Shown here piece by piece: positions 56,383 to 64,000 of a DNA stretch of 64,000 nt. This DNA comes from Vibrio hippocampi. Lineage in GTDB: Bacteria; Pseudomonadota; Gammaproteobacteria; Enterobacterales; Vibrionaceae. A program made the translations under genes and the position numbers. The notes under the pieces were generated by a model. It ran no database searches. It was not told the origin of the DNA and saw only the letters and a list, made by a program, of their open reading frames with translations. Every line of letters begins with the position of its first letter. Position 1 is the first letter of the stretch. The stretch lies in assembly GCF_921292975.1 (NCBI RefSeq), contig NZ_CAKLCM010000003.1, forward strand, positions 992,001 through 1,056,000. Direction: 5' to 3'.

Positions 56383-58707
56383 TTAAAAAGTGGCGTGTTT
56401 TACTGTGATGTCATCCAAATAGACCTCTTGTGCCGTCGGACCTGTAACCAGTAATTCGACAGAAATCGAATCGGCATTCTCTCCAAGTGTCCAAGGGATC
56501 TCTACTGTTTGCCAGTCTGAACTCACTGACCAATACTCAGCCCATTGAGACGCAGCAGGTAGACCCGAATCTTCCGCTGACTCACTGTGAAGACCAACTT
56601 TAAATACACCGCCATCGGTGAATGCACCCTTTAGCTTCATGGAGACAACCAATTCATCACCAGGCTCGATCGAACCTTGGGCAAAGCGCTCTTTCTTAAT
56701 CACTCCTGTGGTGTATTTGACTGCGCCATCAATCACTTCTGCATCAGTGCCAAATAGTAACCAACCCTCTAAACCAGAAGAGAAATCACCGTTAATCATT
56801 AAGTTATCGATATCTGCTGCCGCTAAGACATAGACCGTTCTTTCTGCCACCGTTTCATTGCCATCAGAATCTTCTACGGTGTATGTCACGGTATGCGTGC
56901 CCACTTCTGAAGTACTAAAATCATCACCTGTGACAACAACGGATGCGGTCAAATCGCCATCTACGTTGTCCGTTGCTGAATAGCCCGGTTCAACATATTC
57001 ATCACCGACCGCCATACGCACAGCGCTACCAGTTAAAGTGATCTCGGGCGCAATCATTTCCGCCGTGACCGCCGCTAGGGAGATATTATCGAGAGTAATA
57101 GGCGTGGCCGCACCGCCACCGACCGCAAAGATAACGTGCCCTGGATTTGCCGCATTTTCACTGGCAGTAAATTGAATACTGTATGATTCCATTTCAGTAG
57201 TCAGTCCCACAGTGGTGTCGTCCATGATAGGCAAATACCAAGGATCAGCGGTTAACAACTCTCCAATCTGCAATACGATATTGCGAGCCTCACCCGCTTT
57301 TGCATCAAACGTTGCAACGTAACTTTGTCCCTGTTCTAAACTTACCGAGGATTGAACCAATCTTGGTTGCCATGTTGCCCCTGGTGTAAAGTCAGAAATG
57401 ACCAGCTGACCGTCGACGATTTCAGTCTTACCTTCACCTTGATCAAGAATCCATTCTTCACCTATTTCGGTAGAAAAGTCGCCGTTTACAACAAGGTTTT
57501 CAGACTCGACAGGTTGATAAACCGTGACGCTTCTTTCTACCTTACCTGTATTGTCCGAGCTGTCCGTCGCCGTGTAAGTCACGGTATAATCACCGACAGT
57601 ATGTACATCAACATCACTCGTAATGGTAATGTCGGTAATTTCACCATCAACATCATCGTTCGCGGTGGCACCGAGTTCAACGTACTCTCCGTCAAGCTCT
57701 ACACGCACAGTAGCAGCACCATTTAATGTTAGCACTGGTGGCGTGACGTCATTTTCAACATCCGGTGCCGCCTCAATAATCACTGTTCGCGTAACCGGTT
57801 TTCCAACGTTACCCGTTGTATCAACCGCACTATAAGTAATCTGATAAGTACCGTTGCTATCCGCATCCACTTCACCTAAATCACCATAGGTTTGCTTAAC
57901 GTTAATTTCGGTGGGATCATCCTGATTATCGGTGACAGAATAGCCCGGATCTTCAAAAACATCGACGGCATCAGGGTAGTTAAGTTGGGTAATTGATGCG
58001 CCACCAATAAGGGTTAACTTAGGTCCCTCCGAGTCTCGGTATTCTGGATAAATGGCCACGTTATCCACGTTGTAAACTGTCGCATCTTTATTTGGATACA
58101 TCTTAATCGCCACAATGTTGGTGATGTCAGCATTGTTGTTGATCAGCTCGGATTTAGTAAAAACAAAATGTCCCCACTCTTCTGTGGGTTCTGATACGAA
58201 ATCAATTGTAGACGTGACATCAGCACCACTAGAATTCTGCCCTTCAACCAAAAAAGTCCACTGGGTTGCGCTATCGCTGTACTGTGTCATCGACGCTGAC
58301 GTTGAAGCGACGCCGACCAGACGTAAATCAAATTCAATCGTAGATTCCTCTGGAAGACTATCTATCGAGATACTACCCACATCGAAGCCAGCCACTAAAC
58401 CCGCGTCATCAGCGGTCGTAAACTGAACCACATTTCGTGTCGAGTCCGTTTGTGTCGCGACATCAGAGGTAACAATGGGCGTTTGGGCGTTGGTTGGAAC
58501 AACAAATTGAGGTTGTTCACCATCCTCGCCACTAAATACGCCTTGTGTTGGCGAAATATGAAACCCTTGATCTGCAACATACTCTTCTGAAGGTGACGGT
58601 GTCGTTACTACCGTATCGTCATCATCACTACTACACCCAACTAATGTCAGACCCAACGCTACACACATAGCGACATTAGATAGCCTAAACTTGCCATTTT
58701 TATTCAT
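56383..58707 (-). CDS. Third surface lipoprotein with Ig and CBM-like domains
   Basis: A 774-residue lipoprotein with lipobox TLVGCSSD. Domains in order: a jelly-roll-like region (~45-230) ending YNVDNVAIYP, two DUF5011-type Ig domains (YSVTDNQDDPTE; VELGATANDDVDGEITD), a CBM4/9-type domain beginning NLVVNGDFS (~415-560), a third Ig domain (PGYSATDNVDGDLTASVV) and a second CBM-like domain beginning NLMINGDFS (~645-774). No catalytic motif is visible. The start is ATG 58707, where GGTGGGG precedes MNKNGKF. An operator-like site lies 38 bases upstream. Confidence 0.72.
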   Translation of the reverse strand: MNKNGKFRLSNVAMCVALGLTLVGCSSDDDDTVVTTPSPSEEYVADQGFHISPTQGVFSGEDGEQPQFVVPTNAQTPIVTSDVATQTDSTRNVVQFTTADDAGLVAGFDVGSISIDSLPEESTIEFDLRLVGVASTSASMTQYSDSATQWTFLVEGQNSSGADVTSTIDFVSEPTEEWGHFVFTKSELINNNADITNIVAIKMYPNKDATVYNVDNVAIYPEYRDSEGPKLTLIGGASITQLNYPDAVDVFEDPGYSVTDNQDDPTEINVKQTYGDLGEVDADSNGTYQITYSAVDTTGNVGKPVTRTVIIEAAPDVENDVTPPVLTLNGAATVRVELDGEYVELGATANDDVDGEITDITITSDVDVHTVGDYTVTYTATDSSDNTGKVERSVTVYQPVESENLVVNGDFSTEIGEEWILDQGEGKTEIVDGQLVISDFTPGATWQPRLVQSSVSLEQGQSYVATFDAKAGEARNIVLQIGELLTADPWYLPIMDDTTVGLTTEMESYSIQFTASENAANPGHVIFAVGGGAATPITLDNISLAAVTAEMIAPEITLTGSAVRMAVGDEYVEPGYSATDNVDGDLTASVVVTGDDFSTSEVGTHTVTYTVEDSDGNETVAERTVYVLAAADIDNLMINGDFSSGLEGWLLFGTDAEVIDGAVKYTTGVIKKERFAQGSIEPGDELVVSMKLKGAFTDGGVFKVGLHSESAEDSGLPAASQWAEYWSVSSDWQTVEIPWTLGENADSISVELLVTGPTAQEVYLDDITVKHATF

Positions 58708-58744
58708 ACCCCACCCTATTAACTCAATATATCGCCTCAACAAT

Positions 58745-58758
58745 TGAAAGCGCTTTCA
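58745..58758. promoter_or_regulatory. LacI-type operator, site H
   Basis: TGAAAGCGCTTTCA, a perfect 14-bp palindrome, 38 bases before the start codon of the lipoprotein at 58707. Confidence 0.65.
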
Positions 58759-59386
58759 TTAACGTGATAATGGATACTGTTTAATTTTAGAACAACACCA
58801 TAGTTCTATTTATTGCTACCAAGTCACAGATAACTCACCAAATCATTCACCGTTAGTGATCTAGCTTAGCTTTTGTCTCGCAATTTGATGAAATTAAATA
58901 AGGAAACTGCGATCTAGTCGATTATATTAATTCCAAACCCTAGGCTTTACACCGTAAAAAAAACAATAAATACTTTTAAATTCAATAAGTTAATATCACA
59001 CCCACATCGATTAGTAAGTACTTATTCTATTAAGAAATCAGAAGTTACAAGGCTCTATTGATTCCGTGTTATCAGTTATTACTGGCTGATTTCCTTTTAT
59101 TTTACCGACATAATAGCGTTATTTTACCGCTAAACTGTTGCCATAATGACTAGCTAAACCCCCTATTAATCACGAATTAAATCGCTCAATATCAGTGCCA
59201 AACAGACAATATACAAAAGTAAGCGCTATCATAAAAAACTTGATACATAGACGCGATATTCAGGACATAGCATCGATAGATAGAATGCCAAAAACCTTAT
59301 GGCTCGCGTAGAAATAGAAACCCAAGATGGCAACCATCAACATTGATCGTCAATGGTCGCCATTTAGCTTCTGAAATAGAAGGGAT
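58759..59386. other. Gap upstream of the third surface lipoprotein
   Basis: About 630 bases without a gene. A second operator-like site lies at 59218-59231. A hairpin at 59327-59363 (ATGGCAACCAT/ATGGTCGCCAT, one mismatch) lies just beyond the amidohydrolase stop and may end its transcript. The rest is AT-rich. Confidence 0.45.
59218..59231. promoter_or_regulatory. LacI-type operator, site I
   Basis: AGTAAGCGCTATCA, 473 bases upstream of site H. It is the least symmetric of the set. Confidence 0.4.
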
Positions 59387-60745
59387 TTACGCAGTTTTAG
59401 CTTGGTGACTCAATGAGTTATTGTGGCTAGGTTGGCTACAACGAATATATTCAAAAAGAATATCAACACCATACACCAGCATATCCTCATCAAAATCAAA
59501 ACTAGGATGATGATGACCACCATAGGTTGGTGAGCCGAGGCATAGGTAACTCGCCGAGCCATTATTTTCATTCACTGCATTCATCAGAAAGGTGGCATCT
59601 TCACTGGCGGAGGTCAATTTCCTCTCAACAATAACATCTTGATCCAAACCGATATTGATGGCGGCCTTTTTCATCAGTGACACACTCTTTTCAGAGTTAT
59701 CGGCACAGACATATTCTCCAAGTTCTTCGATCTCTACCTCAACATCATACATAGCGGCAGCGCCACGAATAATACTGTTTGCCCGCTCAAACAAGTAGTG
59801 AGAAATTTTATTTTGCTCCCCTCTTACTTCCAGTTCAAATTCAGCATGATCAGAAATGATATTAGTCGGATTATTAGAACACATTTGACCAACATTGAGC
59901 CGACTCATTCCTTCTCGATGACGCGAGATGCCGTAAAGATTAGTGACCGCAGTACAGGCCGCTTGCAAAGCGTTTCTACCCAACTCTGGACTTACTGCTG
60001 CATGGGCGTTTTTACCTCTGAATATCACCCGGCAATTCCTCACGTTTAAAAATGATAAACCACATACTATCTTTCGTTCGTCAATGATGCCGATATGCAG
60101 TGGCACCAAATAATCCAGTTGTTTAAAGATATCGAATCGGGCAAAGACCTCTCCTCCAGACGGTCCTTCTTCTGATGGTTGAAACACCAGAACAAAACGC
60201 CCAGATAATTGATTCCGGTTATCCGCTATCTGCTTCGCCAAAGCAAGACCTATCGCCGTATGCCCATCATGCCCACAGGCATGCATGTTATTGTTTCGAG
60301 AGGCAAACTGCTCCCTAGAAGGGATATGCTCGCTGCCGCTCGATTCCTGAACTGGCAAACCATCAATGTCGAAACGAAAACCCGTTATCGGTCCTTTCTC
60401 CACACAATCAAGAATCGCAATGACACCAGTAAATCCCCCTTCCATTTCTGCCAACCATGGGCTTTCTGGAAGTGATGCTTTTGCAGTCTGATAAGCGCTA
60501 TCCACCTTGTTTTTATCTATTTGCGCTACCTCAGAAATATGTTGAATACTAGGATAGGTCGATCGGTATAAATCTTTTCCATAGTGAATCTCATAACCCA
60601 GTTCAGACAAATAGTCGCATATTTCACTGGTTGTCCAGAATTCGGTAAAGCCAGTCTCTGGATTTTGGTGAAAGTGTCGCCTCAATCGTATCGCTTCATG
60701 GTTACTGCCAGTATTATCTTTTTTGAGAGGAACAATCTTATTCAT
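59387..60745 (-). CDS. M20D amidohydrolase, AbgA-like
   Basis: A 452-residue zinc amidohydrolase. The metal-binding motif MHACGHDGHTAIGL, the catalytic EEG (QPSEEGPSGG) and GGHHHPSFDFDE are visible. It has the same general layout as E. coli AbgA, which with AbgB splits p-aminobenzoyl-glutamate; related enzymes release amino acids from other conjugates. No AbgB or AbgT neighbour is present. AGGTAGG precedes the ATG. It is divergent from the transporter operon at 61126, which could import its substrate or use its product. Confidence 0.78.
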   Translation of the reverse strand: MNKIVPLKKDNTGSNHEAIRLRRHFHQNPETGFTEFWTTSEICDYLSELGYEIHYGKDLYRSTYPSIQHISEVAQIDKNKVDSAYQTAKASLPESPWLAEMEGGFTGVIAILDCVEKGPITGFRFDIDGLPVQESSGSEHIPSREQFASRNNNMHACGHDGHTAIGLALAKQIADNRNQLSGRFVLVFQPSEEGPSGGEVFARFDIFKQLDYLVPLHIGIIDERKIVCGLSFLNVRNCRVIFRGKNAHAAVSPELGRNALQAACTAVTNLYGISRHREGMSRLNVGQMCSNNPTNIISDHAEFELEVRGEQNKISHYLFERANSIIRGAAAMYDVEVEIEELGEYVCADNSEKSVSLMKKAAINIGLDQDVIVERKLTSASEDATFLMNAVNENNGSASYLCLGSPTYGGHHHPSFDFDEDMLVYGVDILFEYIRCSQPSHNNSLSHQAKTA

Positions 60746-61125
60746 CGAATAACCTACCTTTTACTCCCTGTTTATTTAATATTTATCAACTTTGGACACC
60801 TGTTACCACTAATATTTTTATAACTAAAGTTTAGATATGCCTACTTGCATATCTAAAATCGAGAATAAATAAATTAACCCAAAAATTTTTATAAATTATT
60901 TTTCGCACAAAACTGGTTCACACATCAAATAAATAATTTATTTCTTAATTAATTTCAACAGCTTACAAACAATAACACATATACCCAAAATGCCTCAACT
61001 GCACCTTTATGGTGATTATTGAACGGTCGTACAATTTACTATTGAACGATCGTATGTTTTCGTTATAACGTTTAAAGAAAGGGATATTTAATGACCTTAA
61101 TTTTAGGTCTACATGGAGTATTACA
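60746..61125. promoter_or_regulatory. Divergent control region with TetR-like direct repeats
   Basis: This 380-base gap separates the amidohydrolase and the fusion gene. TTGAACGGTCGTA (61019-61031) and TTGAACGATCGTA (61042-61054) are direct repeats 23 bases apart, about two helical turns, each with a semi-symmetric ACGRTCGT core. They look like operators for a TetR- or GntR-type regulator, which is not in the window. The remainder is AT-rich. Confidence 0.55.
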
Positions 61126-63156
61126 TTGGATTATTCACCGTTTGTTGATCGAATAAAAAGTCAGGGTGGCGATGCATGGAACATTCACTTTCAAGCACTG
61201 GATGCGATGAGAGCAGGAGAAGATGTTATCGTATTAAGCGTGGGCGACCCGGACTTTAAAACCCCCGATATTATTTGTGACAGCGCCATTCAAGCACTTA
61301 ACGATGGCAATACCCACTACACAGATACTGCTGGTTGCATCGATCTCAGAAAAAAAATCGCGCAACGATTTAACCTTTCAACTCAGTATCCAATCACGCA
61401 CGATAACGTGGTGGTTTTGCCCGGTACTCAAAATGGTCTCTATTGTGCTGCTGCTTGTCTATTAACCACTGGGGATGAAGTTCTGGTGCTTGATCCAGCC
61501 TATCTAACCTACGAAGCGACTCTGAAAGCCACGGGGGCGACCGTGGTACCTATTCCAACCAATGCAGATGACTATTTCAGGCTTGATCCCGACGTTCTTC
61601 GCAATGCTGTTACCCCAAAAACTAAAGCTATTTTCTTCGCAAATCCAAACAACCCAACCGGACGCGTGATGGATTTGGATGAATTACAAGCTTTGGCCGA
61701 TATCGCCAAAGAATACGATTTATGGGTCGTGTCCGATGAAGTGTACAGCACACTAAGCTTCGAAAAAGAGTGCATCTCTATTCGTGAACTTGAAGGCATG
61801 GCTGAGCGAACCGTCGTGATCAGCAGCCTATCCAAATCCCATGCAATGACCGGATGGCGTGCTGGCTGGATGATTGCCAATACCACCATGGTTCAGCATA
61901 TGGATCCACTGGTGCTAAATATGTTTTACGGTCTGCCGGGCTTTATCCAGCAAGCAGCGATCACTGCGCTGGATCATGCTGATGACATCACCCCTAAAAT
62001 GGTCGAGCTATATCGAAAACGCCGTAGTGTAGTCGAAGAAGGATTAGCCGATTGTCCAGCGATCAAGCTATTGAGACCGGACTCGGGAATGTTCATCCTG
62101 TTGGATATTCGTCAACTCAACCTATCCACAGAGCAGTTCACTTGGGCACTGTTTGAACATGCCAAAGTTTCCACTCTCGATGCCGCAGCATTCGGTGAAA
62201 GCGCCTCTGGGTTTGTTCGTCTCTCTTTCACCTTGGGTGAAGAGCGTTTGGCTGAGGCCTGTGCTCGTATCAAAAGCTTTGTCATCAATTTGCTGGAAGG
62301 CAACATTCATATTGAGCCGTTAAACCCAGATATCCCGTTACCATCGGCTAAAGCTACGGCAACTGCTGAAGCAGCAGACGAAAAACCGAAGAAAGTCATT
62401 GAAGTGACTAATCTGCACAAGCAGTTCGGAGACCATGAAGTACTGAAAGGGGTTTCTCTTTGTGCCCGTGAAGGGGAAGTCATCTCGCTTATCGGCGGTT
62501 CTGGTTCAGGCAAAAGTACCCTGCTTCGCTGTATTAACATGCTGGAAGTCCCAAATCAGGGACTGGTTTATATTGATGGGCAAGGCATTGAAACCGATAT
62601 CGACCAGAAAGGCATTCCCTTTGTTCGTGATCAACGACAACTTCTTGATGTTCGCTCGCACCTTGGCATGGTGTTTCAGAACTTCAACCTCTGGCCTCAC
62701 CGTACCGTACTTGAAAACCTAATTGAAGCTCCCATCCATGTATTTGGCGAGTCTAAAGCCGAAGCAACGGTTCGCGCGGAAGCGCTACTCGAACGGGTCG
62801 GTATGATTGAGAAAAAAGACGTGTACCCAAGCTTCCTATCCGGTGGTCAGCAACAGCGTGTCGCCATTGCGCGAGCCCTTGCTGTTGAGCCTAAAGCCAT
62901 GCTGTTTGATGAACCGACATCCGCACTTGACCCTGAACTGGTCGGCGAAGTCCTTAAAGTCATCCGTTCACTGGCGGACGAAGGGAGAACCATGATTCTG
63001 GTGACTCATGAAATGGCGTTTGCCCGCGATGTATCCTCTCACGTTGCCTTCCTGCACCAAGGTATTATCGAAGAACAAGGCGCGCCAAACGAAATCTTCC
63101 ATAACCCGCAAAGTGAACGGTTCCGTCAGTTCATCAATGCGCAGCATACGCGCTAA
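61126..63156 (+). CDS. Aminotransferase fused to an ABC-transporter ATPase
   Basis: A single 676-codon frame with two full domains. Residues 1-390 are a class I/II PLP aminotransferase: LSVGDPDF, ANPNNPTG, SDEVY and the PLP lysine 237 in SSLSKSHAMTGWRAG. A linker of about 30 residues follows. Residues 423-676 are a His/Gln/Arg-type importer ATPase: Walker A (GGSGSGKST, 457-465), LSGGQQQR (571), Walker B (AMLFDEP) and VTHEM. The start is a TTG at 61126 with GGAG upstream. No internal stop or frameshift is seen at the joint. Two permease genes follow. Confidence 0.87.
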   Translation: MDYSPFVDRIKSQGGDAWNIHFQALDAMRAGEDVIVLSVGDPDFKTPDIICDSAIQALNDGNTHYTDTAGCIDLRKKIAQRFNLSTQYPITHDNVVVLPGTQNGLYCAAACLLTTGDEVLVLDPAYLTYEATLKATGATVVPIPTNADDYFRLDPDVLRNAVTPKTKAIFFANPNNPTGRVMDLDELQALADIAKEYDLWVVSDEVYSTLSFEKECISIRELEGMAERTVVISSLSKSHAMTGWRAGWMIANTTMVQHMDPLVLNMFYGLPGFIQQAAITALDHADDITPKMVELYRKRRSVVEEGLADCPAIKLLRPDSGMFILLDIRQLNLSTEQFTWALFEHAKVSTLDAAAFGESASGFVRLSFTLGEERLAEACARIKSFVINLLEGNIHIEPLNPDIPLPSAKATATAEAADEKPKKVIEVTNLHKQFGDHEVLKGVSLCAREGEVISLIGGSGSGKSTLLRCINMLEVPNQGLVYIDGQGIETDIDQKGIPFVRDQRQLLDVRSHLGMVFQNFNLWPHRTVLENLIEAPIHVFGESKAEATVRAEALLERVGMIEKKDVYPSFLSGGQQQRVAIARALAVEPKAMLFDEPTSALDPELVGEVLKVIRSLADEGRTMILVTHEMAFARDVSSHVAFLHQGIIEEQGAPNEIFHNPQSERFRQFINAQHTR

Positions 63157-63167
63157 GGGAGGTTGTG

Positions 63168-63878
63168 ATGAATGAAGCTTTCGAACTACTCGGATTTGGA
63201 GAAGGGGGCTGGGGTCCAGCCCTTATGAAAGGCGCGTGGATCACCATGCAGATCTCCATTGGCGGCTTTGCGGTTGGACTTCTTGTGGGTCTTATCACTG
63301 CCCTCGCCAAACTGAATGCCCCAAAACCGATAAAAAGGGTGGCCAACGCCTATACCACAGTATGTCGAGCAGTCCCTGAGTTACTTCTGATCATTTTGCT
63401 GTTTTACGGAGGTAGCAGCCTAATCAATGCGCTGAGTGGTATGTTAGGTTTCGGTGATGTGGACGTCGCTGGCATGCCCGTTGCGATAGTGGTTCTTGGT
63501 TTGGTTCAGGGCGCTTATTCCTCTGAGATTTTCCGTGGTGCGATTAAAGCGGTCAATATTGGACAGATTGAAGCAAGCTATGCCTACGGTATGTCTCGGG
63601 CTCAAACTTTCTGGCGTGTAACCCTGCCAATGATGGCACCCAACGCCCTCGCCGGTCTTTCCAATCTCTGGGTTTACATCATCAAAGACAGTGCATTGAT
63701 TAGTGTTGTTGGCACCAACGAGTTGCTCTACACAGCAAAGCAGGCCGGTGGCTCTACTCGAGAGTATCTGATCTTCTTTGGCGCTGCAGCCGCGATCTAT
63801 TACATCATTACCCTTATCTCAAGCTATGGACTGAAACTGCTTGAGAATCACCTGCGCCGCTGGCAGCCAAAGCATTAA
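63168..63878 (+). CDS. Polar amino-acid ABC permease (HisQ-like)
   Basis: A 236-residue inner-membrane permease with about five segments and the EAA loop (EASYAYGMSRAQTFWRVTLP), typical of the HisQ/GlnP/ArtQ family. GGGAGG lies before the ATG at 63168 (a GTG one codon earlier is in frame). It starts 11 bases after the fusion gene, whose ATPase domain it would use. A second permease follows. Confidence 0.9.
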   Translation: MNEAFELLGFGEGGWGPALMKGAWITMQISIGGFAVGLLVGLITALAKLNAPKPIKRVANAYTTVCRAVPELLLIILLFYGGSSLINALSGMLGFGDVDVAGMPVAIVVLGLVQGAYSSEIFRGAIKAVNIGQIEASYAYGMSRAQTFWRVTLPMMAPNALAGLSNLWVYIIKDSALISVVGTNELLYTAKQAGGSTREYLIFFGAAAAIYYIITLISSYGLKLLENHLRRWQPKH

Positions 63879-63888
63879 GGACACGAGC

Positions 63889-64000
63889 ATGGACATCATA
63901 ATGGAATACGCGGATCTGCTACTGGAAGGACTGTCGGCAACGCTCTCTCTACTGATAATCTCATTAATCTTCGGATTTATATTCGCTATCTTGGTGGCGC
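63889..64000 (+). CDS. Second amino-acid ABC permease, N-terminal part (cut by window edge)
   Basis: From the ATG at 63889, ten bases after the previous stop, an open frame of 37 codons (MDIIMEYADLLLEGLSATLS then hydrophobic) runs off the right edge. This is the usual HisM-type start, with the first membrane helix beginning. Most of the gene and any binding protein lie outside the window. Confidence 0.85.
   Translation, partial: MDIIMEYADLLLEGLSATLSLLIISLIFGFIFAILVA

Overview
The window looks like a chromosomal segment of a marine gammaproteobacterium, most likely a Vibrio. The reasons are the potFGHI/Puu polyamine genes, a GuaC and OmpA of vibrio type, DUF2955/HlyD efflux, a GlyGly-CTERM exported enzyme, and AT-rich intergenic DNA. 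I cannot name a species. No rRNA, tRNA or CRISPR array was seen.

Layout. 1-434: start of an aminotransferase-like gene running off the left edge. 580-11127: polyamine uptake and catabolism. PuuR regulator, potFGHI importer, SpuC-type aminotransferase and SpuB-type glutamate-polyamine ligase lie on the minus strand, facing a second ligase (PuuA) and the PuuB oxidase on the plus strand. 11293-15597: divergent MFS/LysR pair, NlpC/P60 lipoprotein, M14 carboxypeptidase. 15724-24173: accessory region with a truncated outer-membrane barrel fragment, an RCC1-repeat lipoprotein, two tandem copies of a RAYT-type transposase element, an IS256-family remnant and a CoiA-like protein. 24557-26140: MFS pump behind a textbook SoxR operator, with a wrecked soxR beside it. 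26419-31626: guaC, two outer-membrane proteins, a small membrane protein, and metY.

31899-58707 is the most interesting part. It holds a GH3 glycosidase with permuted domain order, an AraC regulator, a periplasmic binding protein/chemoreceptor pair, two large surface lipoproteins (39307-41472 and 42414-45107), a GH16 laminarinase-like enzyme and, further on, a third carbohydrate-binding lipoprotein (56383-58707). One ~150-residue module, marked by a WGDTWG motif and an AWGN motif, recurs in the GH16 enzyme and in the first two lipoproteins. A shared palindrome, consensus TGWAAGCGCTTTCA and of LacI-family type, occurs nine times, mostly just upstream of these genes. I infer a co-regulated system for sensing, capturing and cutting a beta-glucan, probably laminarin; its master regulator is not in the window. 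Between the second and third lipoproteins sit unrelated genes: a small membrane protein, a HlyD-DUF2955-AI-2E-AraC operon, an SDR, a FISUMP lipoprotein-like gene and an AraC regulator.

59387-64000: an AbgA-like M20 amidohydrolase divergent from an operon that starts with an aminotransferase fused to an ABC-transporter ATPase, followed by two His/Arg-type permeases (the second cut by the right edge).

A recurring oddity is short tandem repeats with 7-, 8-, 17-, 18- or 19-bp units at or just beyond stop codons, including a 16-copy, 19-bp array between two convergent genes.
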